A DNA stretch of 64,000 bases, from contig QXJR01000005.1 in NCBI GenBank assembly GCA_020975725.1, positions 124,001 through 188,000 of the forward strand, written 5' to 3'. The notes below the pieces were generated by a model, which was given only the letters and a program-made list of their open reading frames with translations, made no database searches and was not told where the DNA came from. Positions 39,227-48,100 of this stretch are shown in pieces. Numbering within the stretch: the first letter of the stretch is position 1; each line of letters begins with the position of its first letter. A program made the translations under genes and the position numbers. This DNA comes from Picocystis sp. L7 (lineage: Eukaryota; Chlorophyta; Picocystophyceae; Picocystales; Picocystaceae).

Positions 39227-39878
39227 GGCCAGGGGATTCGCACGATGTGTGGGAGAAGACTTCCAATCACTCATCTCGAGCTGTTTCAACTTTAATAACC
39301 TTGTATTCTGGTATGGCTGTCATCTGAAGTTTTTCGAGATCGAATCGGCGTAGTTCCGTGATTCGAAGCTCGTTTGGCGCTGCTTGTTTCGACAACACGT
39401 TTGTAGAAGATCGGAGGAAGAAAACAGATCAAAGTGCCCCCCTTTGTACCTCCCAACCGCGTCGATTTCGAGTCTCCAATACCCCCCTTCGTTCTCGCTT
39501 GCGATTGGTCCAGACCCGACGGGATCCTCGACAGGTTCCTTCTTCGAATGCTAGCAGCGATAGGTTTTATTCCACGATCTGGAACAAAAAGGGAACAACT
39601 ACCGAAGAGAGACTCGAAGGTGCGGGATTCCTCCGTGGACCTCTCGATCCCCTCCTCTTCGGACCTCTCAACCGCGGTTTTTTAACCAATCGAAGAGAGG
39701 GAATCCCTACTCATAGGTGCGGATTTCCTTTTGTAAACCGTATCAAGATGGGGGGATCCCGGTACGGTTCCTCTCAAATTCATACGAAATGTCCTCTGGG
39801 GGACGTTCGATGTCCTTTGGGGGACGTCCCCAAAACAACCCCTAATCCCTATTCGGGCACGGGCATTTTGGGGTACCC
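39227..39878. other. unique spacer between satellite and right GC-rich repeat
   Basis: About 650 bp of ordinary complexity with no recognised gene; short open frames show no domain. It carries two stray minisatellite units near its right end, listed separately. Confidence 0.55.
39789..39831 (+). repeat. two-unit minisatellite island
   Basis: The stretch reads TGTCCTCTGGGGGACGTTCG, then ATGTCCTTTGGGGGACGTCC, and runs on into CCCA. It contains the same 14-bp core as the 34-kb array, once exact and once with one change. The second unit runs into the palindrome GGGGACGTCCCC. This pair lies 2.7 kb beyond the array and could be a seed or a relic. Confidence 0.85.
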
Positions 39879-40575
39879 CTCCGTGGCGTCGGCCGTCCGT
39901 GGCCCTGCGTCGCATTGGTCGTACGCGGTGCCACGGGCGCGCGAGACGCGCCGCACGCACGCGTCGACCCCCCACGGAGGAGGATCGACGGCGCGTGCGC
40001 GTCGCGCGCGTCCGTGGGACCGCGTCTGTCGGTGTCGCGTTTGCGCGCAGGTTCGGTCGCGCTACCAGTACCGCCTCTCCCCCTGTCCCTCTCGCGATCG
40101 CGAATGCCCCCCCTGGCCCCCTCAAACCCCCCACAAACCCCCCGAGCCCCTGTACCCCCCTTTCCCACCCCCACGCGCGCCCGACGGGGTGGGATGCGCC
40201 CCACGCGCGATGGCGATGGAGAGGCCCCGCCGACGCCCCCACCCCGCTCCCCGACCGAAAGGACGCCCACGAACGAGGTCCCGGGGCGATGGCGGGTTCC
40301 GCGCCCCCCCAACCGAATCCCCCACGCCCGAAAAAAAAAAAGGAACGAACGAAGGACGGGGGAGCTGCCCCACGAGAAGCGGAAGAAAAAAAGGGGGGCA
40401 CGGACGATTTCAAAAAGGGGGGCAAGCATCTACTTTGCGCAACTCAGCTTAGCTCGACCTCCAGCAACTACTTTGCGCAACCCAGCTTAGCTCGAACCGT
40501 TTTGCGAGCCTGTTTTTGAAACCCTAAACCTTAATTGGTCCCACGCGCATCGCAAAAATCCTCTTCCTAAACCAG
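39879..40575 (+). repeat. GC-rich direct repeat, right copy
   Basis: This is the partner of 1929-2725. It shares the same order of anchors: the CCGTGGCGTCGGCCGTCCGT start, the C-rich tract near 40110-40190, the A-run, and TTTGCGCAACTCAGCTTAGC. After about 40457 the similarity loosens, but the sequence stays alignable through ATCGCAAAAATCCTCTTCC. It has one version of the unit that is doubled in the left copy. No gene is recognised. Confidence 0.85.
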
Positions 40576-40589
40576 TTTCCCCGGGTCGC

Positions 40590-41128
40590 ATTGAAGCACG
40601 GTCGACCCCGATCAGAACGGGCTTCCTGTAAGGAGATCCGAAGACCTTGATCGAGACAGACCGAAAGGAACCAGCCGACCCCGCCCCTATCTACAATGGT
40701 TGCGGATGGGACTGTGGGGCTGAACGGTGTCGAGCAAGTGACAGCTCACAGTCGCCCCGGGGCGAGCAAAATGGACGGTCAGGTGTGACTTAGAGGAGGA
40801 CGAAGGCGGATAAGACACCCCCTTTGCTCCGATTCAAACTAAAAGTGAGAGGCAGTGAGAGGGGTAGACCTACCGCCCCTCTTTGTTTTGTGATACACTT
40901 CTTGACTTTGCCCAACACAAGCGCGCCTCCTTCCGTCCTCTCTTCACGACTTGGTGAGGCCAACGCGCTTGCCCAACCACCACGAGACGGACCTCGCTAA
41001 GCACCAAGCCTCGAGTCGGCAAGAGGAGTACCTCGTCCGCAAGTGAGAAGACCCCCGTCCGGGACCGGAGGACCGTCCTCTTTCCGTCAATTCGCTCTCC
41101 TCCAAGGCACGTGTGTTAGTGTTCTACA
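40590..41128 (+). repeat. possible diverged solo LTR related to gypsy family A
   Basis: Several short blocks occur in the same order as in the family A LTR: CCCCGGGTC just before the start, CTTGATCGAGACAGACCGAAAGGA, GGGGCTGAACGGTGTCGA, GACGGTCAGGTGTGAC, and a CT-rich stretch with TCCGTCCTCTCTTCACGAC. It could end at CTACA (41128). No internal element sequence and no clear target duplication are seen, so the boundaries are guesses. If real, it is much older than the other LTR copies. Confidence 0.35.
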
Positions 41129-41707
41129 CTCACGGACACTTTTGCAACACTCCGGGACACATGAATCCCCTAGTTCTTTCAAAAGAGTCCCTAGTTCTCA
41201 AGCCGCAAAAGCTCTCTTGCGCCGTCCTCCAATCCCTAAAGCACGTTGGAGGCTTCGAGCTTTCGTTCACTCAGTTTGAACCTCCGGTACAAGTAGCATC
41301 GCTCGGAAGTATGTCGAGTAGATTTTCCTAGTATCCTGCCTACATCCGTCTCAAGTGTTGTAATTTGGCGCCAACTTTTTTGTAGGCGCCAAACAATGCG
41401 GATGTAATATGGATTGAAAGTATTCAAGCTAATGTTCTCTCCTCGCCAATAAAAGTGAACGAGTAACCCTGCTCAGGGAATATCATCGAAACGAGAAGGA
41501 TTAAACTTCGTAAGGTTACCTCGAAAATAGAAGCATCTCGCCCACTAGAAGTATTGGAAGGGAAACATTGTGGGGTGTACATATTCTTTCCTTGGCATTT
41601 TCCCCACACATTCTCTTCACAAAATCTTATTTGTTTTGCACCAATCACTACGTGGTGATTCATGCCTAGTACCTGAACCAAAAAGGATGGATGATGAATC
41701 CATTAGA
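41129..41707. other. gene-free stretch downstream of the TTL-like gene
   Basis: The 3' flank of the minus-strand TTL-like gene. Short open frames on both strands show no domain, and I see no RNA gene. Confidence 0.5.
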
Positions 41708-43096
41708 TCACATTCCCTCGTACTCGATCATACTTGCAAACTTTTGCTCATGGTTGTATAGAATTGCATCATTCAATTCTTGTGCATTCGAGTGTAAATG
41801 TTGAAGAAAGGTTACCAATTGTAAGAGTGACATACCATCAAGCACTGCTTTGTACATCTCTGATGATACGACAACATCGCTCCCTGAGCACACGCCTCTT
41901 TCCTTCAGAATGTATGCGTTTATATCTGCCTCCATTAGATAAACATTTCCATAAGTGTCCACGATTGCGTCAAACATAATGAAGAATGGACTTGAGGCAT
42001 TGTTTTGCTCAAGTATTTCAGAGTGATAAGCAGCTATTGCCCATATTATCTTTTGCTTTAGTGTATGAAATACAACGGAAGAATTCAGTCCATTAGCAGG
42101 TAGTACCACATTCCAAAATTTGGTCAAAGTACCGAAAGAAGCCTGTTCCTGCTCGCTGGAATCTTTGTTTTCAACAAAATGGAACCTTCGCTTCCCATAA
42201 TGGCAGTTTGTAATTGCCGTACTCAAGTCATTAATGTGTGTAGGGTCGTATTTCTTTCCAGGGAATGTGGAACGAAACATACCTCTCTTAGATATATATA
42301 TTCGAAGAGGTTTGACGGAAGTGACAGCAGCAAATACACGGAGGTCAGTCTTGTATCCATTGTAGAGGATAGGTCTGTCTACATAACCTTGCAGCACACC
42401 AGTCCTGTATTTTGGAGGAGGAGTATGGCCCTTTCGAGGGATCAATCTGATTCCTGCTCCACCACTGCCCCCAGCAGGCTTCCAAATGAAGGTTGAAAAC
42501 AAACTTGCTTCCCCGCCCATCCAATCTGATATCTGGTCACCTGACAAATTCCCTGTTGCCAGGCAAGGCGGAGTATTCAGACCAAACATGTTTGCCCTCT
42601 GGCAAAAATTACGCTTGTCTTCAAAGGCAGAGGTAACACCAGTAATAAATGGTAACGAAGCGATGTATGAATGGCCTTGTTGCGTAGAGTAACTTTTCCA
42701 GCAGCCATTAATGGATTCATGCCAGTTGCTTGCGCAGTGTGCATACAATCCAATAGTCATAGAGTGATTTCCCCCAGTTAATTGTGTAAGGTACTGCGAT
42801 AACCGAGGTAGACTTCCCTTGTCTAATGCCTGCACACATTTACCGACTAGGTTGTATACGGCCTGTATCCCCGGGTCCTCTGATCGTTGAATTGAAGTGT
42901 GGTGGTCGCGGCACGACCAGCTGGATCTTTGGGCCTTGTCTTTACTGCACTTAGTAGAGTGAAAAAGACAAAGGAATATGAATGGAGCAAATACAATTTT
43001 CCAACCGCCTCCCTCAAATTCAGTGGCTCCTCTAGGACTTACCAAAGCAGTAATCCCAAGATGGCAAGGAGTGAATCCTCTTCTGACCAGTGTCAT
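41708..43096 (-). CDS. tubulin-tyrosine-ligase (TTL)-like ATP-grasp protein
   Basis: The 462-residue frame matches the TTL/TTLL family, ATP-grasp enzymes that add amino acids to protein chains, classically tyrosine or glutamate on tubulin tails. Visible family blocks are the nucleotide-binding WKPAGGSGGAGI (205-216), GYVDRPILYNGYKTDLRVF (237-255), PLRIYISKRGMFR (263-275), HINDLSTAITN (287-297), and the metal-binding FFIMFDAIVDTYGNVYLMEA (371-390). The family usually ends that last block LLEVN; here it reads LMEADIN. A hydrophobic stretch (33-46, KIVFAPFIFLCLFH) near the start suggests a membrane anchor, unusual for the family. The first methionine is taken as the start because the next one (residue 113) would remove the anchor but not the ATP-grasp core. 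The substrate is unknown. No intron is needed. The gene diverges from the glycosyltransferase gene. Confidence 0.82.
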   Translation of the reverse strand: MTLVRRGFTPCHLGITALVSPRGATEFEGGGWKIVFAPFIFLCLFHSTKCSKDKAQRSSWSCRDHHTSIQRSEDPGIQAVYNLVGKCVQALDKGSLPRLSQYLTQLTGGNHSMTIGLYAHCASNWHESINGCWKSYSTQQGHSYIASLPFITGVTSAFEDKRNFCQRANMFGLNTPPCLATGNLSGDQISDWMGGEASLFSTFIWKPAGGSGGAGIRLIPRKGHTPPPKYRTGVLQGYVDRPILYNGYKTDLRVFAAVTSVKPLRIYISKRGMFRSTFPGKKYDPTHINDLSTAITNCHYGKRRFHFVENKDSSEQEQASFGTLTKFWNVVLPANGLNSSVVFHTLKQKIIWAIAAYHSEILEQNNASSPFFIMFDAIVDTYGNVYLMEADINAYILKERGVCSGSDVVVSSEMYKAVLDGMSLLQLVTFLQHLHSNAQELNDAILYNHEQKFASMIEYEGM

Positions 43097-43598
43097 ACTT
43101 GGCCGAGCTTACGTGTTCGCTTGTATACGATCCCGTGCGCGTATCCTTGTTCAGCGGCGGAGTTCGCGACGATCGTGCAGAGTCTCACGTCCGGCGCTCA
43201 GAGTTGCACGTCTTCTAAAGAGGTGAGATTCCCCGATTCTCCGATCGTCCCAAAAGCGAACCTATGATACCGGCTCTGTTAACAGCCTTCATTTTTTCAC
43301 CCCAAAATTTCGATTCCTCGCATAAAACCAAAGCAACCTTGTTGAACAGAGGTGACGAAATTCCACGAGGAGGTCGCTCGTTGGGTTGTGATGTTTCCGA
43401 ACGAAACAAAGCAAAAGGCTTTGTTGGAAAGCCAGGGCAGTTGATTGCGCGCAGCTGCACATCAATTTGCAAAAAAATTATCCTGTTTCAAGTCTCAACT
43501 AGCCGCGTTAAGGAAACACTGTTCTGTAGAAATAGGGTTGAGAAAGCGGAACATTTTGCTCGCGGGCAATATTTGCTAAGCACCCCCCAGTCCACTCA
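43097..43598. promoter_or_regulatory. shared intergenic region of a divergent gene pair
   Basis: These 502 bp separate the starts of the TTL-like gene (minus) and the glycosyltransferase gene (plus), so both promoters should lie here if the starts are right. I see no convincing TATA box. The part nearer the TTL-like gene is rich in CG steps. Confidence 0.5.
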
Positions 43599-45140
43599 AT
43601 GGCAATCATGGTATGGATGCGGCGCATGGTCCCATTGGTAGGATTGATAGTCTTGTTGCACATACCTATGGACATCAAACTTGCTAATAGCTCCTTCGCA
43701 TGGAGCGCACAAGTAGATTGCATGCCCTGGTCTTCTTTAATGTCATGCATTATGGAAATGGATGCCCCGTGCAGTGAAGGATTCGGAGGTGTGCATCACT
43801 ATGCCCTCCTCCTTGGCGTCTCGGGACGAAAAGCCACCATTCCCGGTCTGCTACATGTGTTCTTAAAAACTGTCCAACTAAGTGAAGGCGTTGTTTTACT
43901 AAAGGGCTTTATTTTCTTTGAAGCAATGAACGTGCCAAGTCGGTCGTTCGGACATTATAACCAGCCAGCGCAAACGTTTAGGAAGCTCAAGTTTCGAGTA
44001 AAGAGCAAATATGGCAATGAAGAATACAAGGTTTTTCTGGGCACAGATCCAACTGACATGCATTTGTACATGAAATCCCCTGCTATATTGTTCACCGAAC
44101 TTCCTGCCCACTCCACAGACTTACAATTACATGTGAGTGGGAGCCAGCGCTCAATTCTTCTAGATGAGGTTCTGTATAAGCCCTGCCAGCCACATATGGA
44201 CGCTCCTGTTGCATTCGTGAAGCATTTACGCACTAGCACACGCGACCTACATGTCAGCGCATATGTTGAACTGTTAAAAGTATCATTCAGGTATCACCAA
44301 AGCCTGGGGTTCAAGAAGTTCATAGTGTACGAGAGGCCAGAAGTGATATTGAAGCTTCTACGGCATTCACAAGTACATGATTTATTGCAGGACGGTTTAG
44401 TCATTATCCGGTGGAAGGCGTTAGAACGCCCTCTAGAAACCAAATCCAGTGGTTATGACAGTGTTCTGCAATTTTATCACGTTGCCCTTTCTTTTTGGGG
44501 GGCAAACGTTCGTATTCTGCTAACAGATTTGGATGAATTCATTGCTCTTCCAGATGGGAAGACTCTCAGTCAAGAAGTGGAAGGCTGCCTGGAACAGTGG
44601 AACGGGTGTGAACTTCAAAGGTTCGGCGTAGTAGAAGAAGTTGGAGGAAATGCTCCGCATGATGTCTTTGATGTGTTCAATGCAAAATATTGGAATGCTA
44701 ACAAGGAAGCATGGGGATTGAGTGGGATTGGTGCTCCCTTGGGGGGCTTAGTTCCGGTTCGACCACCTCTAAAAGCGGGTAAGGTGATTTTGAATCCAAA
44801 CACAGATGTCTTCTTCAACATTCACCACTGTTTTAGGTGTAGAGTGAGCATCCCTGCAAGAATGAAACTGCCGTCATCCAGAGCATCACTTTTTGGTCTG
44901 CAGGGCATTTCCACAAATGGAAGTGAAGGTCCACAAGGGATGCAAAATTTGCTAGAGTTGTGTACAAGCCAACCTAGACGCTTTTCCATAGCACTTCCAA
45001 CATGTGTGTTTGTTGTACACGTACAGCAAATGCTCTTCATGAGAGATCTTGAAAAGAACCGGGGTCGACTCTTGAACCAGAGCGTGTCTTGGGTACATGC
45101 TGATTCAAAAGCTCATACTTCCATCCGTTCTAATCAGTAG
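43599..45140 (+). CDS. GT92-like (DUF23) glycosyltransferase, predicted type II membrane protein
   Basis: The 513-residue frame has the layout of a Golgi-type glycosyltransferase: a short basic N-terminus, a single membrane segment at about 10-23 (MVPLVGLIVLLHIP), a stem, and a catalytic domain from about 215. Family marks are HVSAYVELLKVSFRYHQSLG (218-237), the type seen at the start of GT92 domains; LLTDLDEFIALP (307-318), holding the DxD-type metal and sugar-nucleotide site; and KVILNPNTDVFFNIHHC (395-411), the late K...P...HH block of GT92. GT92 enzymes transfer galactose or related sugars onto glycans; the sugar used here is not known. The start gives a proper signal anchor. It sits head-to-head with the TTL-like gene and tail-to-tail with the kinase-like gene. 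Confidence 0.8.
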   Translation: MAIMVWMRRMVPLVGLIVLLHIPMDIKLANSSFAWSAQVDCMPWSSLMSCIMEMDAPCSEGFGGVHHYALLLGVSGRKATIPGLLHVFLKTVQLSEGVVLLKGFIFFEAMNVPSRSFGHYNQPAQTFRKLKFRVKSKYGNEEYKVFLGTDPTDMHLYMKSPAILFTELPAHSTDLQLHVSGSQRSILLDEVLYKPCQPHMDAPVAFVKHLRTSTRDLHVSAYVELLKVSFRYHQSLGFKKFIVYERPEVILKLLRHSQVHDLLQDGLVIIRWKALERPLETKSSGYDSVLQFYHVALSFWGANVRILLTDLDEFIALPDGKTLSQEVEGCLEQWNGCELQRFGVVEEVGGNAPHDVFDVFNAKYWNANKEAWGLSGIGAPLGGLVPVRPPLKAGKVILNPNTDVFFNIHHCFRCRVSIPARMKLPSSRASLFGLQGISTNGSEGPQGMQNLLELCTSQPRRFSIALPTCVFVVHVQQMLFMRDLEKNRGRLLNQSVSWVHADSKAHTSIRSNQ

Positions 45141-46164
45141 GTTGGTGTTTGAGAGCACCCGAAACACTAGCTTACAGGATGAAGGGATGTCCATTATGTT
45201 TCTCAATGTATGTGTGCTTAGAAGCTTAACAGCGGAGAAGAACTGATTTCTTATCGATCCGCATAGTTCTATTTTTTACCAATTGAACTCCTATGTACGA
45301 GTGTATACTGAGCAAGTACTTTACGGCTAAGCGATCGGGAAATGTCTGTGCAGATTTGCGATGACGTGGAGCCGCTCACGACACCGACGTAAAATCCAAA
45401 AGGTCAAGCGTGTGGTTTGGGCACTATAGTAATGGATCCCATACCTTCATTTCGTTCTTCGCAAAACCCTAGGTCTTTATCCTCGACCACCCTACGACAC
45501 GCATTTCACTCCCAAGCTTGTTGTCCCAAAGGCTCAAGGCATCGCCGTAGTTCTAGAGAAGTTTCGGGTCGGTCAAGCGAGGAGAATGTACAATATTGCA
45601 CGAGTAATCTTGATAAAAGCAGGGATGAACATTGTTGCGAGTAAGCCTTCTTGTAATGTTGTTTTCAGCCTCACTTGTGCTTCAGGGGTTGCAGAGAAAT
45701 AGCACTCAGGAAACAACCAAGATGACACCTTCAAGTCAGAGTACAAAAACTAGTTATTAGTCTTGTGGAAACAACCTTTTTCTTGAAGCAACCAACGTGC
45801 ATAAGGCTATAGCTCCGTGACAAAAATTCTCGAGAACAAATGTATAGACAACTTCTGCAAATGTCACTATTCATACGAATCCTTGGTAACTGTCTTCCAA
45901 CTTTATTTTGCCAAATATGTCACTTCCAACATCCTTAGAGAAATACCCAAAGGTTCTATGAAGTTTACTTTCGAAAATCATCAGAAGCTCCAAGACAAGA
46001 GGCTTTGCGCGAAGTGAGTCGCTACATAGGCAAGTCCACAATTGATACTCTAATGTTGGTGGTCAAGTTCTTGTTTGCTTATCTTCATTCACCAAAGGGC
46101 CATCTTGCTTACCTTAGAACGAAAGTACGCTTTAATATTCAGATTTAAGTGAAAGTGGCAAGAA
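45141..46164. other. intergenic region between two convergent genes
   Basis: About 1 kb of AT-richer sequence between the 3' ends of the glycosyltransferase and kinase-like genes. Short open frames (for example 45417-45644 and 45817-46017) show no domain. I see no repeat and no RNA gene. Confidence 0.55.
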
Positions 46165-47409
46165 CTAAGTTCTAGCTCTTTTAGCTTCCTCCACTTCAAA
46201 AGGGAGGAGTTGACTCTTCTCAAAGGCAGAAAGCTTATTGGTGTAGCTGTAGTCCAGCACATTCTTTAAAAATTCAAAGAGGAAGCGGTTTACAGGGTTC
46301 TCTTCGTGCAACAATGCACTAAAGTTGAATTTCCTTTGAGTACGGGCAGTAGTCTTCGAAACTCCATTCAACCTAATGTTGTATTTATGTTCATATCTTT
46401 GTAGGTTCTCAGTGCCAAGTAGGTCCACCAGCTTTGAGATTCTTGTGAGGGGTTGAACGTCTGGATGACCCAACAAGGCTAGGATATGTGAGGCTGTGGT
46501 TAGTAAAGGGTCGAAGGATTTAATGACCTTCTCCTGCTTCCAAACTTTACTCATAAAAACTTCAGACTTTTGTTCGTTTACTGCCATCAAAGTACTTGTC
46601 CTTACTTTTTTCATACCATCCAAGTCAATGATACAAACTTGGTTGTGCAGGCGGTTGAACAAAACATTGGGTCGGCCCATGTCAGTAAGCAAGATACCCC
46701 TCCTCAACATGCATAAAATTGCGCTCACAAGCTGGCGTAGAATGCTAGCAATCTCCACGTGGTGTAATTGAGCGACACACCTTTCACCATAGAACGAACT
46801 TAAAGGCTCACCCGTGCAAGGTTGTAAAATGGCAATCAGCTTGCCTCTGTGACATGCCACATCCTTCACACGCATTACATTCGGACAGGCACGTGTTCTC
46901 ATACCAGCCTCAATTAGTCCCTTTTGAGACTCAGTGTTATCAAGCAGGTGTTGGACTGCCTTCAAGCTAGCTGCCCTATCTCCTTGTAACTTGCAACCCT
47001 TACCATGATGCAACTTCACCAAGCCCGTTGCGTTGCTCTGTAAATGATGAACAAGCACTGCGTAAGCAATGCACCCGCTTCCAATTACTTGAGCAAACTT
47101 GTAGTGACTAGAGAAATCTGCAGACTTGGGGCATTCTTTGATGACTTTCGCAGCGTTGTGAAGGTTTTCCCCATCGTCAGAGGCAAGAGGTGATCCTATC
47201 CCGACAAAAAATGAAGTTTGCTCAAGCGCTATTGTGACCAGTGCGTGCTTTGGCAGTCCGTAGCCTGGATATATTCTGTTAACTGCACGCGAGTGAATTC
47301 CTTGCGTACTAGTAAATGGTGGCAAACAAGATAGATATATAAGCAAACAAGCCGAATCCGCCCTTCTCTTTAATCTCCTCTTGCGTCGGTGCTTATCTGA
47401 TATGTCCAT
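46165..47409 (-). CDS. divergent protein-kinase-like protein with N-terminal hydrophobic segment
   Basis: The 414-residue frame shows the order of kinase marks but with unusual residues. A glycine-rich loop candidate VIGSGCIAYAVLV lies at 108-120, a possible ATP-binding lysine in GLVKLHH (Lys132), a catalytic-loop candidate LLTDMGRPNVLFN (240-252, with Asp243 and Asn248) and a metal-binding candidate CIIDLDGMKK (259-268) in the place of DFG. The usual HRD is replaced by LTD. The protein starts with a very basic segment (8-16) followed by a short hydrophobic stretch (20-31), like a signal anchor, which recalls secretory-pathway kinases such as the FAM69/FAM20 group. It could be an active atypical kinase or a pseudokinase; its substrate is unknown. 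No intron is needed. It converges on the glycosyltransferase gene. Confidence 0.6.
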   Translation of the reverse strand: MDISDKHRRKRRLKRRADSACLLIYLSCLPPFTSTQGIHSRAVNRIYPGYGLPKHALVTIALEQTSFFVGIGSPLASDDGENLHNAAKVIKECPKSADFSSHYKFAQVIGSGCIAYAVLVHHLQSNATGLVKLHHGKGCKLQGDRAASLKAVQHLLDNTESQKGLIEAGMRTRACPNVMRVKDVACHRGKLIAILQPCTGEPLSSFYGERCVAQLHHVEIASILRQLVSAILCMLRRGILLTDMGRPNVLFNRLHNQVCIIDLDGMKKVRTSTLMAVNEQKSEVFMSKVWKQEKVIKSFDPLLTTASHILALLGHPDVQPLTRISKLVDLLGTENLQRYEHKYNIRLNGVSKTTARTQRKFNFSALLHEENPVNRFLFEFLKNVLDYSYTNKLSAFEKSQLLPFEVEEAKRART

Positions 47410-48100
47410 CTTGGCGGTGAAATCGAACCCAGCAGTGGCTCCTACTCCTCAGTCAAAGGCCACTTTGATTGCACAAACTTTGTGTTTCGTTCGTGATTGT
47501 GAGAGGTCAAAGAAACCCCGCAAGATGCCTTGCGTCCCTTCGGTTTAGGGCGGATGCGTAATGGAAGGGCAACCCGGGAAACACTGTTCTCCCGTACCCC
47601 CGATCCCCGTTGGATCGTTCGCCCCATCCCCGTACTCGGACGCCGTACGCCGGGGAAACACAGGAAACATCGTGTGAAGAACTCTAACCAGTTGATCCTC
47701 ATTTGAGTGAGGATTCCCTTGGGCTGGTTGGTCGGTATGTATTGAGAAAAGGGGTGTAGGATCCCTCTGTGGGAGTATATTCTCTACCGCAGACGAGGAC
47801 GTCGTCCCCGAAAACCAAGCCGTGTCCGTGCTCGCCTCATCATGCGCGTGACTTAACTTTGATGAAATACCACCCACTATATGTACTGAGTGGGTTAATG
47901 CATGTGTTACACTCTCTGGTATCCACGTCGAGCAACCCCTTGAGCCGCCACGCCATCGTCCCATCCATCGTCCAAAACCACCACGCTCGGTTCGGCCAGG
48001 GGATTTCAGACCCCCTTTTCAGGCAGGACAGACGAGTCTCACAATAGGTTAACAGCCTTGCAAGCTCGTATTTCAGCGAAGTAAAGCTTCGAGAACAAAA
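47410..48100. other. region upstream of the kinase-like gene and the copia element
   Basis: It should hold the kinase-like gene's promoter (minus) and the left end of the copia element, but no LTR edge, primer-binding site or TATA box is clear. Minus-strand open frames at 47442-47702 and 47545-47964 have no recognisable domain. Confidence 0.45.

Noticed and set aside
37111-39289. Minus-strand frames of 700-750 codons over the 187-bp satellite as genes
   Set aside because: All three frames are open because the unit lacks stops; the frames only repeat the satellite and share the same DNA.
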